The translations under genes were made by a program, and so were the position numbers. Positions 33,543 to 43,318 of a DNA stretch of 64,000 nt are shown piece after piece. Origin of the DNA: Flectobacillus sp. BAB-3569 (GTDB lineage: Bacteria > Bacteroidota > Bacteroidia > Cytophagales > Spirosomataceae). The first letter of the stretch is position 1. Every line of letters starts with the position of its first letter. A model generated the notes under the pieces. It saw only the letters and a program-made list of their open reading frames with translations, did no database searches and was not told where the DNA came from. Location of the stretch: contig NZ_NJFZ01000005.1 of assembly GCF_002270355.1 (NCBI RefSeq), positions 372,001 through 436,000 of the forward strand, given 5' to 3'.

Positions 33543-34727
33543 ATGAAAGATAAAATTAAACAATTAGCTGCATCCATGGCGGGTGAGTTTGTGGCCAATC
33601 GTCGTTATTTGCACACAAACCCTGAGCTTTCGTTCCAAGAATTTAATACACAAAAATACGTTGCCGAGCAACTCAAATCGATGGGGATTACTCCTACCGA
33701 AATTGCTAACACGGGCTTGGTGGCAACTATCGAAGGGCGCAATCCTAGTACAAAAGTAGTGGCTTTGCGTGCGGATATGGATGCTTTACCGATTGTTGAA
33801 GCCAATGACGTACCTTATAAATCACAAAACCCTGGTGTAATGCACGCGTGTGGGCATGATGTGCACACAGCGTCGTTGTTGGGAACTTCACGAATTTTGA
33901 GTCAACTCAAAAATGATTTTGAAGGAACCGTAAAATTGGTATTCCAACCTGCCGAAGAAAAAGCCCCAGGTGGTGCCAGCATTATGATTGAGCAAGGTGC
34001 ATTACAAAATCCTGCGCCTCACAAAATGTTGGGACAGCACGTTGCACCTAATATTCCTGTAGGGAAAATCGGTTTTCGTGAAGGAATGTACATGGCTTCG
34101 GCAGATGAGTTATACTTAACTGTAAAAGGAAAAGGTGGACATGGTGCTATGCCCGAAAACTGTATCGACCCTGTTTTGATTGCTTCTCATATCATTGTGT
34201 CGATGCAACAAATCATTTCTCGTAACCGTAATCCTCGCTATCCTTCGGTTTTGACTTTTGGAAAGGTAATTGCCAATGGAGCAACCAACGTTATTCCAAA
34301 TGAGGTATATATCGAAGGTACTTTCAGAGCGATGGACGAGCAATGGCGTGCCGAAGGTTTGGAAAAAATCAGAAAAATTGCCGAGCTAACTGCCGAAGCT
34401 ATGGGTGGAACATGTGAGGTATTTATCCAAAAAGGGTATCCTTTCTTGCAAAATGAACCAGAATTAACGCGTCGTATGAAAGGTGCCGCGATTGATTATA
34501 TGGGTCAGGAAAATGTGATTGATTTGGATATTTGGTTGGCTGCTGAAGATTTTGCTTTCTATACACATCATGTAGATGCTTGTTTTTATCGTTTAGGAAC
34601 TCGCAATGAGGAAAGAGGCATTATTTCGGGAGTACATACTCCAACCTTTGATATTGATGAAAATGCTTTAGAAATTGGAGCAGGTTTGATGAGTTGGCTG
34701 ACCATTCAAGAGTTACAGACTTTGTAA
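33543..34727 (+). CDS. M20 family amidohydrolase/peptidase
   Basis: The start is placed at ATG 33543 (MKDKIKQLAAS); an upstream TTG would add eight residues. The 394-residue protein is a di-metal M20D enzyme of the N-acyl amino-acid amidohydrolase group: ALRADMDALPI, VMHACGHDVHTASLLG, VFQPAEEKAPGGASIMI and WLAAEDFAFY supply the metal and base residues. Likely substrates are N-acyl amino acids, hippurate-like compounds or small peptides in the cytoplasm. It follows the M61 peptidase on the same strand and ends before a terminator. Confidence 0.92.
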   Translation: MKDKIKQLAASMAGEFVANRRYLHTNPELSFQEFNTQKYVAEQLKSMGITPTEIANTGLVATIEGRNPSTKVVALRADMDALPIVEANDVPYKSQNPGVMHACGHDVHTASLLGTSRILSQLKNDFEGTVKLVFQPAEEKAPGGASIMIEQGALQNPAPHKMLGQHVAPNIPVGKIGFREGMYMASADELYLTVKGKGGHGAMPENCIDPVLIASHIIVSMQQIISRNRNPRYPSVLTFGKVIANGATNVIPNEVYIEGTFRAMDEQWRAEGLEKIRKIAELTAEAMGGTCEVFIQKGYPFLQNEPELTRRMKGAAIDYMGQENVIDLDIWLAAEDFAFYTHHVDACFYRLGTRNEERGIISGVHTPTFDIDENALEIGAGLMSWLTIQELQTL

Positions 34728-34757
34728 GCTTTAATTTTCTGAAACAGAACTATATGA

Positions 34758-34796
34758 ATATCGGGTAGAGTGCATAACTTTACCCGATATTTTTTT
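34758..34796 (+). terminator. Terminator after the M20 gene
   Basis: ATATCGGGTA (34758-34767) pairs with TACCCGATAT (34781-34790) and is followed by six T. Confidence 0.82.
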
Positions 34797-34824
34797 AGAT
34801 ACCCGATACCTAAACATGGATTCT

Positions 34825-35226
34825 ATGAAAAAACTCATACTCTTTAGCTTCATTTTTGGCGTATTTGCCTGCAAAAGTATTCCCAAAGAACAAGAAATCA
34901 TCGTTGGTTCGGGTGGTGGATTTGCTAATTTATGGCAATCATATACACTTAAGTCTTCAGGAGAAATTCTTTATCGAACCAATAAAAGCGACTCGGTAAA
35001 GCTTATTCAGAAGCTGACAAAAGCTCAAACCAAAAAAATATTCAAGGCTGTACAAGGGCTTCATCTGGATAGTTTGTCACAGAATGAGGCGGGTAATATG
35101 AATCATTATCTTGTTTTTTCGGAGGGTAAAAAATTTTCTTACAAAACCCAATGGACTAACCCTAAGAGTGTCAATGATTCTATCAAAATGGTTTATCAGT
35201 CTATTTTAGAGAAAATCAAAAAATAG
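34825..35226 (+). CDS. Putative lipoprotein of unknown function
   Basis: From ATG 34825 the product has 133 residues and opens with a lipoprotein signal (MKKLILFSFIFGVFAC; lipobox FGVFAC, acylated Cys then KSIPKEQ). An ATG three codons upstream (34816) is possible. The mature part begins with IIVGSGGGFANLWQSYTL and ends in a basic helix; it looks like a small beta-rich domain. I do not recognise a named family. It probably sits on the periplasmic face of the inner or outer membrane. Confidence 0.75.
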   Translation: MKKLILFSFIFGVFACKSIPKEQEIIVGSGGGFANLWQSYTLKSSGEILYRTNKSDSVKLIQKLTKAQTKKIFKAVQGLHLDSLSQNEAGNMNHYLVFSEGKKFSYKTQWTNPKSVNDSIKMVYQSILEKIKK

Positions 35227-35281
35227 AAATCAAGCTTGAAAATAGATATATCCGTTTCACAATCTCAATTGCTTTTTGTTT

Positions 35282-36034
35282 ATGCTTCCTAAAGACAGAT
35301 TCTCGACGCAAGCCAATTTATATGCCCAGTTTCGCCCGACTTATCCACAGGAACTTTATGATTTTATCTTTCAATATGTGGATAAGTTTGGAAATGCTTG
35401 GGATTGTGCCACAGGTAATGGTCAAGTAGCAAGAGTTTTAGCCCAAAAGTTTCAACAAGTCGAAGCTACAGATATTAGTCAAAAGCAGTTAGATAATGCT
35501 TTTCAGGCTAGCAATATTCATTATCAAATTTCACAGGCAGAAAAAACACCTTTTGCAGATGCTATATTTGATTTAATCACGGTAGGACAAGCTATTCACT
35601 GGTTTAATTTTGATGCCTTTTACCAAGAAATCAAACGAATTGCAAAGCCGAATGCCCTATTAGCTTTTTGGGGATATGGCACCTTGTTGATAGAAGAATA
35701 TCCAAGTTTGAATCAAGATTTTCAACACTTTTATCAAGAACAAATTGGCTCATACTGGGATGGTGAACGTGGTCATATCGACCAAAAATACACAACAATT
35801 CCTTTTCCATTTGATTCTATTCCAACGCCTGAGTTTTCGATGCAATATTTTTGGAATTTTAACCAGTTGGAAGGGTATCTAAATACATGGTCGAGCGTCC
35901 AAAAATATATTCAGCAAAATGGAAATAATCCTGTTACGGAATTTGTACAGCAATGCAGAGAGAAATACGCTGAAGATTTGACGTTCCAAGTGAGCTTTCC
36001 AATATTTTTGAAAGCAGGCAAAATTGAGCGATAA
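35282..36034 (+). CDS. SAM-dependent class I methyltransferase
   Basis: The start at ATG 35282 (MLPKDRFSTQANLYAQFRP) gives 250 residues. The N-terminal YAQFRPTYP, motif I WDCATGNGQVARVLA (SAM binding), the acidic ATDISQKQLDNA and motif post-II FDLITVGQAIHWFNFDAFY place it in the methyltransferase type 11 group near trans-aconitate or generic small-molecule methylases. The substrate cannot be deduced. It is on the same strand as the lipoprotein and the M4 protease genes; 73 bases separate it from the latter. Confidence 0.88.
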   Translation: MLPKDRFSTQANLYAQFRPTYPQELYDFIFQYVDKFGNAWDCATGNGQVARVLAQKFQQVEATDISQKQLDNAFQASNIHYQISQAEKTPFADAIFDLITVGQAIHWFNFDAFYQEIKRIAKPNALLAFWGYGTLLIEEYPSLNQDFQHFYQEQIGSYWDGERGHIDQKYTTIPFPFDSIPTPEFSMQYFWNFNQLEGYLNTWSSVQKYIQQNGNNPVTEFVQQCREKYAEDLTFQVSFPIFLKAGKIER

Positions 36035-36107
36035 AAAGTAATAGCGTTTATATGTTTGTCTGTGTTTCAACAAATACCGCCTGTTAGTCTGTTAATTCTT
36101 TTGTCTC

Positions 36108-39100
36108 ATGAAAAAACATTACTCTTCATTGCCTTGCTCGGATGTGTGTCTGTGGCACAAGCGCAAAAAACTTTCAAGCAAAAATCTAAATCTGGGCAAG
36201 GTACTAGTCCTAATTTGCCCATGGTTGATTTTTCGAAAAGTGCAGAACCTTCTTCTTTTTCTCGCTATAATTTTCAGTATTCGAATAGTATTTTTCGAGA
36301 AAATTTGATGGCGAAAAAAGACGGTCTAAGTATTTCGAGAGATGAAAATGGTATGCCATCGTTTATCGTGGGTAAACCTAAAAATCTTTCTTCTAATACG
36401 ACAACCAAAGCAGGACGATCTTCTGAAGCCTCGGCAGCTTATAACTATTTATCAGCTGTTCAAAAATATTTACATCTCAAGAATGTAGAAGAGGAATTTG
36501 ATGTAAATCAGATTGAGAATGACAATCTTAATCAAACTCATATCCGTGTGCAACAGATGTATAGGGGCGTTCCTGTGTATGGTGCTCAAATCATGTTGCA
36601 TACCAAAGACGATGCCGTGGAGGTAATGAATGGTAAGCTTTATCCGACACCTAGTTTGGCTTCGACCGAACCTAGTATGGGGACAGAGCAAATTGCTTCT
36701 GTAGCTCTTCAGGATGTTCAGCAACAAACTAAATTGCGTACCTTGAGTTTTGCCGAAAAAGCCATGCTTAAATACGAAAAGCCTCAGTCAAAGCTTTTTG
36801 TTTATCATAAAAATGAATCAGTAAACGACCAGCATTTGGCATACGAAGTAGTGGTTCGTCCTAACTTTTTGGAAAGATGGATTTATATGATAGATGCCAA
36901 TTCGGGCGAAATTTTAGATAGATATAGCTATACCTGTACGCTCGATGGGCCACAAAAAGCCAATGCCATAGATTTGAATGGTAAAACGCGTGCTATTAAT
37001 ACCTATTTGGTTGGCTCAAATTATTACATGATTGATGCCTCAAAAAGTATGTATAAAGGCGGAACGATCAATGTCGAAAACCCACAAGGCGTTATTTGGA
37101 CGCTCAATGCAGCAGGTTCGTCAGTAAATGATGTAACTGTACGTCAGGTATCTTCTACTAATAATACTTGGGGTAATACTGAATCTGTTTCGGCACATTA
37201 TAATGCTAGTTTGGCGTATGATTATTACGAAAAAACATTTGGTAGAAAATCCTTAAATGGTAAAGGAGGTAGTATTATTTCCCTAATCAACCTGACCGAT
37301 GAAGATGGCAGAGCCATGGACAATGCTTTTTGGAATGGTGAATTTATGGGATATGGCAGAGGAGCAACGATGTTTAAACCTTTAGCAGGCGGACTTGACG
37401 TAGCTGGGCATGAAATGACTCACGGAGTAGTAGAAAATACAGCCAACTTAGTATATCGTGGACAATCTGGTGCGATTAATGAATCGATGGCAGATATTTT
37501 CGGAGCGATGATTGACAGAGATGATTGGTTTATGGGCGAAGATGTAGTCAAAGGCTCAAAGCCATTAAGAGATTTATCCAACCCTAATCAGGGAGGTGCG
37601 AGCTTGCGAGATGATGGTTTTCAGCCTGCCAGCATGAACCAATATTATACAGGTTCAGAAGATAATTATGGGGTGCATATCAACTCTGGAATTGTCAATT
37701 ATGCTTATTATCGCTTTGCAACATCTATCAATTCTAAGGAAAAAGCAGAAGCCGTATATTACCGTACCTTGACGAAATACTTAACTAGTAGTTCAAAATT
37801 CCTTGATTTGCGTCGTGCAGTGATTCAGTCTGCCACAGATTTATATGGAACAAATAGTACAGAGGTAAATGCAGCTAAAAGTGCTTTTGATGCCGTAGGT
37901 ATTACCGACTCAAACCCACCAAATACAACACCAAACACAGGAACGACAACGCCTGTTCCAGCGCCATCCAATGATGTTCCGACTAAAAAAGGTTCTTCAT
38001 TTATCTTAAGTTATGACCCTAAAGACAAGTCATTGTATGTGTTAGATACAGTTGTAAATACGAGTACCTATGTTTTGATTGCGAAAAATATTGTCCTGAA
38101 AAACAAACCAAGCGTTACTGATGATGGCAAATATGCCTATTTTGTAAAACAAGATAATGGTATCTATCGAATAGACTTGAGTACCGTAAAAACATTTTCG
38201 CCTAATGACCAAAGCTCAACCATCAAACAAGAACTTATTTCGGCTGCGGGTTGGGACAATGTGGCAGTTTCGAAAGATGGTAAGCGCTTGGCGGCTATCA
38301 CAACCAAAGTCGACACCAGTATTTATGTTTATGACCTTAGTGCTTCGGGAAGCTCTATTCCTGGGCGTAAGTTTAGATTGTATAATCCAACCTATTCGGG
38401 TGTAAAAACAGGACAAGTACTTTATGCCGATTCGTTTGAATGGGACTATGATGGCGAAAACTTAGTTTATGATGCCTTTAACCAGTACAAAACTGCAACT
38501 AATACCAAAATTGAATATTGGGATGTAGGTTTTATTAATGTTTGGAGTAATCAAAAGAATACCTTCGGGACTGGCGTTGTCAATAAACTTATCAACGATT
38601 TAGTAGAAGGAGAAAATGTTGGTAGTCCTGCTTTTTCTAAAAACTCTACCAATATGTTGGCTTTTGATTATTTCTATTCGGATAGTCAAGGTGATGATTA
38701 CGCCGTTTTGGGAGTCAACTTATCTCGTCCTTCCGATTTACAGATTACTGCTATCAATAATACCATTGGTTATCCAGAGTTTTCAAGAAGTGATGACTAT
38801 GTAATTTTTAATGCCCTAGATGCTAAAACTGGACAAGAGAATACGGATATTATTCAACTAGACAAAAACGACAAACGTGTAGGTATTGCATCTACGCAAA
38901 AGACGTTAACACAAGAATCCTCTTTTGCCGTTTGGTACACAAACGTAGCCCGTACTTTGCCTCAAAAGAAATCTCAGGCTTTAACTATTACTAAAGTTTC
39001 AGATAAAACGGTGGGCGACGCTGCCTTTACTATTACAGCAAGTTCTAATTCGGGATTAAGCGTAATCACGTCTGTTTTGGGAGGGCCTGCTTCTATTTCT

Positions 39101-39715
39101 AGTAATAGAATTACGTTAAACGGAACCGCAGGACGTGTGCGCTATGGCGCATATCAGGATGGGAATACACAATATTATGCTGTTTCTCAAATAGACTCAT
39201 TCTGTGTGAATCCTGTAAAACCTACCATTTCGGTTGTGAAAAAGACCGATGCTAATGGCGATTATTGGGAATATACCTCAAGTGCTACCACAGGAAATGT
39301 ATGGTACAGAAATGGTACAGTTTTGAGCGATCAAATAGGCTTGCGTTCTATTGCTGTAACCTCAGGTGCTAGTTTTACAGTTCAGGTCGTAACGACGGAT
39401 GGTTGTAAAAGTATTATGTCGGATGCTCGTCAGGACGCTCCAATTGGCAAAGTTTTAGGTTTTGAACCACTGGATAGCAAAGGCGTTATAGTTTCTCCGA
39501 ATCCAATACAGGATATGACAAAAGTACAAGTTGGTACTCAAAACAGAATTGAGTCTATCCATGTCATTAATACCGAAGGAAATGTTTTGCAAACCATAGA
39601 AGGTAGCCGTCAAAACGAGCAATTGATTAATCTTCAGTCGCTTCCAGCAGGTAATTATATTTTAGATGTAAAAACGAAGGAAGGAGACGGAAGACAAAAA
39701 GTGGTCAAATTGTAA
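36108..39715 (+). CDS. T9SS-exported M4 (thermolysin-like) metalloprotease, frameshifted in its signal peptide
   Basis: The mature reading frame runs to 39715. ATG 36108 is out of frame by one base: the A6 run at 36111-36116 would have to be A7 to give MKKTLLFIALLGCVSVAQAQ, a perfect signal peptide. Otherwise only a poor upstream TTG in frame is available. Domains: FTP/PepSY propeptide, M4 catalytic domain with HEMTHGV (bases 37409-37429, HExxH) and NESMADIFG (zinc-ligand Glu), a Pro/Thr linker, a long beta-propeller/TolB-like region, an Ig-like region, and a C-terminal type IX sorting domain (IVSPNPIQDMTKVQV...LPAGNYILDVKTK). About 1,200 residues in all; predicted secreted or surface-attached. 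Confidence 0.87.
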
Positions 39716-39753
39716 GCACAAAAAACTTTATTTTGCTCAATAGACTTACCATA

Positions 39754-39796
39754 CAAAGGCGTTAGGATACATTCATCCTAACGCCTTTTGTTTTTT
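39754..39796 (+). terminator. Terminator of the M4 protease gene
   Basis: AAAGGCGTTAGGAT (39755-39768) pairs with ATCCTAACGCCTTT (39775-39788) around a 6-base loop, and TTGTTTTTT follows. Confidence 0.85.
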
Positions 39797-39828
39797 AGCA
39801 AGACTAGGTTAGTTTTACAAAAAAGGGA

Positions 39829-39902
39829 ACAGGCATCAGGCACAGAGGCACAAAGTTTTTTAATAATTCACTTGCCACTTTGTGCCTGTTCACTCTGTGC
39901 CT
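39829..39902. repeat. Palindromic repeat related to family A
   Basis: AGGCACAGAGGCACAAAG faces CTTTGTGCCTGTTCACTCTG; the core GGCACAAAGT/ACTTTGTGCC pairs perfectly at 39847-39856 and 39877-39886. It shares the GCCTTGTGCC vocabulary of family A. It lies between two same-strand protease genes. Confidence 0.6.
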
Positions 39903-39946
39903 TCATGCTAAACTCATTTCATCATCTTATTTGCAAACCTGAAATT

Positions 39947-42900
39947 ATGTTAAAAACTACTTTATTCTCGCTTGCGGCGGGATTAGTATCTCAGGCGATT
40001 GTGGCGCAAAATACTGAAACCTATTTTGCTTCTTTCCCTTCAATCAGCCCTGATGCGCAAACCCTTGTGTATTGTTTTGAAGGAGATATTTGGAAAACAG
40101 ACCTCAATACCAAAGTCTCAACTCGCCTCACAGCTATGCGAGGTACAGAAAGTCGTCCAAAAATCTCTCCTGATGGAAAATGGTTGGCTTTTACTGGCTC
40201 GCAATACGGCAATCCAGATGTCTATGTGATGCCTCTCGAAGGCGGCGCCATTCGTCAATTAACATTCCATGATACCCAAGATTATGTAGAATCTTGGTCA
40301 TGGGATTCGAAAAGTATTTACTTGAGTTCGGGGGCACAAAATGACGGAACTGCCTATAAACTTGCTATCAATGGAGGAACGCCCGTACGTTTATTTTCTC
40401 ACTTTTTCAATCGTATCCACAACGTAGCCGAACACCCAACTACGGGCGAGATTTTCTTCAATGATACTTGGGAAAGCGATAACCAAAGCACTCGTAAAGG
40501 CTATAAAGGGGCGTTTAATCCAGATATTCAATCTTATAACCCTAAAACTAAAGCCTACAAGCGCTATACCAATTACATCGGTAAAGACCTTTGGGCAAGC
40601 ATCGACCGCAGTGGTAATGTCTATTTCGCCTCAGACGAAGCCAATGGGCAATACAATTTATACACTTTCCAGAATGGACAAAAGGTCGCTTTGACGCAAT
40701 TCCCCGAGGCAATCAAACGTCCGCAAGTGAGCGCCAACGGGCAAAAGGTTGTTTTTGAAAAAGAATACCAATTGTATGTGTATGATGTTGCAAGTAAGAC
40801 TTCTCAGAAAATTAACCCTAATCCACTGCGAAATTACGTTTTGCCACACGAGCAAGACTTTAAAGTAAGTGGAAATATCGCTGGGTTTGATGTGTCGACA
40901 GATGGTAAAAAATTGGCATATTCATCACGTGGGGCATTATTTGTTTCAGATGTTGAAGGGAAATACATTGCTCAAATTCCAACAGACGCTCATGGACGTG
41001 TGGTAGAAGTTAAATGGCTTTCTGACAATAAGACTTTACTTTTTACACAAACTACTGAAAAAGGTTACTACAACCTTTTTACTATTTCGGCAGATGGTAA
41101 AGGTAAGGCCAAACAACTTACTTCGGACGAGCAAAGTAACCGCAATATCACCTTCAATAAGGAGAAAACTCAGGCGGTATATATCAGCGGCAAAAATGAA
41201 ATTCGTGTATTAGATCTCAAAACGCTTGTCTCGAATACAGTCGTAAAAGAAGAGCTTTGGGCACTTTACAATCCTAAACCTTATTTTTCACCTAATGGTG
41301 AATATGTCATGTTTTCGGCATATCGCAATTTTGAACAAGATATTTTCTTGTATCATTTGGCCGATAAAAAGCTCATTAATTTAACCAATACAGGTATTAC
41401 CGAAACCAATCCGTATTGGTCGCCAGACAGCAAGTATATTTATTTCGAATCTGACCGTACCAAAGCAAGCTATCCATTTGGTTTGACTAATGGACGTATC
41501 TACCGAATTGCCTTGAGTAAAATAGATACCCCTTTCAAATCTGATAAGTTTAATGACTTATTTAAAGAAGAAAAGAAAGAAGAGAAAAAGGACGAGAAAA
41601 AAGAAGAGCCTAAAGACACAAAGGCTAAAGGCAAAAAAGAACCAGAGAAAAAACCAGAACCTGCCCCAGCACCTAAAATAGTGCCAATTGTCATCAATAT
41701 GGAAGGATTGATGCAGCGATTTGAGCAAATTAGCCCTGATTTCGGTTCTGCCGAAAGCCCTGTTGTGTTCCAGAAAGACGATAAAACATCGGTACTTTTT
41801 GTTTCAAATCATGAAGGAGGAAATGGCGCATTATACAAAACAACTATAGCTCCTTTTGCTAAAAATAAAACAGAAAAAGTAGAAGGTGCTAGTGTGTACG
41901 ATTATGAAGTTGCCATGGCTGATGGCAAATACTTTGCATTGGTTGGAGGAAATATTTATAAACTCAATCTCGATGGCAATAAGCTTGAAAAAATTGACTT
42001 GAATTTTACTTTCCGTAAAAATTTAGCCAATGAATTCCAACAAATGTTCTATGAAGCTTGGGCGGGTGTACAAGAGAATTTTTATGATGAAAAATTCAAT
42101 GGTTTAGATTGGGTAAAAACACGAGAAAAATATGCAAAGTTTTTACCTGCTATCAACAATAGAGCAGACTTACGTACTTTATTGATGGATATGCTAGGCG
42201 AACTGAACGCTTCGCACTTAGGTTTCTCAACAGATGGTGACGAAGATGCCACTTTCTATAAAGCTGTTTCTCAAAACGTAGGAATTGTATTTGAAAACGA
42301 AAATCCTTTTGTCGTAAAATACGTAATCAAAAACTCCATTTCGGATAAAGCAGATAAAGATATTCGCCCAGGAGATAAATTAGTGAAGGTAAATGCAGAT
42401 AGCGTTGACACCAATATCAACCGTGATTTCTATTTCTCAAAACCATCGTTGGACGACGAAATTAGTTTGACATTTGAGCGTAGTGGCAAAACATTTACGA
42501 CCAAAGTACATCCACAGCGTAGTTATGCTCAGATTCGTAGCCTATATGACGAATGGATTGACCAAAACCAAGAGTATGTAGATACCAAGTCTAATAAGCG
42601 TATCGCTTATGTACACATGAGCGATATGGGACGTAGCGAGTTTGAGAAGTTTATGATTGACGTTACCTCAGAGGCCTATAACCGTGAAGGTTTGATTTTT
42701 GATATTCGTAACAACAGAGGAGGAAATGTCCATGATTTGGTCTTGAATTTCTTATCTCAGCGTGCGTATTTGAAATGGAAATATCGTGAAGGACAGTTTA
42801 CCATTCAGCCCAACTTCAATCCAGCTGACAAACCAATTGTGTTATTAATCAACGAACAATCCTTGAGTGATGCCGAAATGACAGCGCAAGGTTTCAAGCA

Positions 42901-43150
42901 ATTGAAGCTTGGTAAAATCATCGGTACAGAAACCTATCGTTGGATTATCTTTACTTCGGGCAAAGGTTTGGTAGATGGCTCGTTTTATCGTTTACCATCT
43001 TGGGGATGTTATACTTTAGATGGCAAAGATTTGGAAAAAGAAGGCGTAAGTCCAGATATTTCGATTCCTCAAACCTTCACTGATCGTCTTGAAAACAAAG
43101 ATCCACAATTAGATAAAGCGATTGAAGAGATTCTGAAATCTTTGAAATAA
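39947..43150 (+). CDS. Tricorn-type S41 family protease, exported
   Basis: The start at ATG 39947 (MLKTTLFSLAAGLVSQAIVA) gives a signal peptide; an upstream ATG-less extension lies inside the repeat. About 1,067 residues: beta-propeller repeats (SPDGKWLAFTGS, SPDSKYIYFESD) over the first 530; a Lys/Glu/Pro-rich disordered linker at about 540-580; a tricorn C1-like helical domain (NFYDEKFNGLDW); a PDZ domain (DIRPGDKLVKVNADSV); and the S41 core with IFDIRNNRGGNV, the nucleophile Ser in INEQSLSDAEMTA and the C-terminal VDGSFYRLPSWG. It should degrade peptides in the periplasm, with the propeller gating access. It follows the M4 protease but has its own unit. Confidence 0.92.
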   Translation: MLKTTLFSLAAGLVSQAIVAQNTETYFASFPSISPDAQTLVYCFEGDIWKTDLNTKVSTRLTAMRGTESRPKISPDGKWLAFTGSQYGNPDVYVMPLEGGAIRQLTFHDTQDYVESWSWDSKSIYLSSGAQNDGTAYKLAINGGTPVRLFSHFFNRIHNVAEHPTTGEIFFNDTWESDNQSTRKGYKGAFNPDIQSYNPKTKAYKRYTNYIGKDLWASIDRSGNVYFASDEANGQYNLYTFQNGQKVALTQFPEAIKRPQVSANGQKVVFEKEYQLYVYDVASKTSQKINPNPLRNYVLPHEQDFKVSGNIAGFDVSTDGKKLAYSSRGALFVSDVEGKYIAQIPTDAHGRVVEVKWLSDNKTLLFTQTTEKGYYNLFTISADGKGKAKQLTSDEQSNRNITFNKEKTQAVYISGKNEIRVLDLKTLVSNTVVKEELWALYNPKPYFSPNGEYVMFSAYRNFEQDIFLYHLADKKLINLTNTGITETNPYWSPDSKYIYFESDRTKASYPFGLTNGRIYRIALSKIDTPFKSDKFNDLFKEEKKEEKKDEKKEEPKDTKAKGKKEPEKKPEPAPAPKIVPIVINMEGLMQRFEQISPDFGSAESPVVFQKDDKTSVLFVSNHEGGNGALYKTTIAPFAKNKTEKVEGASVYDYEVAMADGKYFALVGGNIYKLNLDGNKLEKIDLNFTFRKNLANEFQQMFYEAWAGVQENFYDEKFNGLDWVKTREKYAKFLPAINNRADLRTLLMDMLGELNASHLGFSTDGDEDATFYKAVSQNVGIVFENENPFVVKYVIKNSISDKADKDIRPGDKLVKVNADSVDTNINRDFYFSKPSLDDEISLTFERSGKTFTTKVHPQRSYAQIRSLYDEWIDQNQEYVDTKSNKRIAYVHMSDMGRSEFEKFMIDVTSEAYNREGLIFDIRNNRGGNVHDLVLNFLSQRAYLKWKYREGQFTIQPNFNPADKPIVLLINEQSLSDAEMTAQGFKQLKLGKIIGTETYRWIIFTSGKGLVDGSFYRLPSWGCYTLDGKDLEKEGVSPDISIPQTFTDRLENKDPQLDKAIEEILKSLK

Positions 43151-43184
43151 AGAGAGATTAGAGGTATTAAGATTTTACAGAAAT

Positions 43185-43225
43185 AAAAAGGGAATGATAG
43201 CTTTTGTATATCATTCCCTTTTTAT
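43185..43225 (+). terminator. Terminator of the tricorn protease gene
   Basis: A 15-bp perfect stem AAAAAGGGAATGATA / TATCATTCCCTTTTT with a 9-base loop, followed by ATTTTTC. Confidence 0.85.
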
Positions 43226-43318
43226 TTTTCCCATTGTTATTTTCATGGCTTAACTTGCATTCTGATTACAATACAAACAATTTCAAAGAATCCTGATTAA
43301 AAGAGTTTATTTTTCAAT

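Noticed and set aside
1060-37990. Shared peptide DVPTKKG in the small exported protein and the M4 protease linker
   Set aside because: Seven residues in low-complexity contexts with no other similarity; probably chance.
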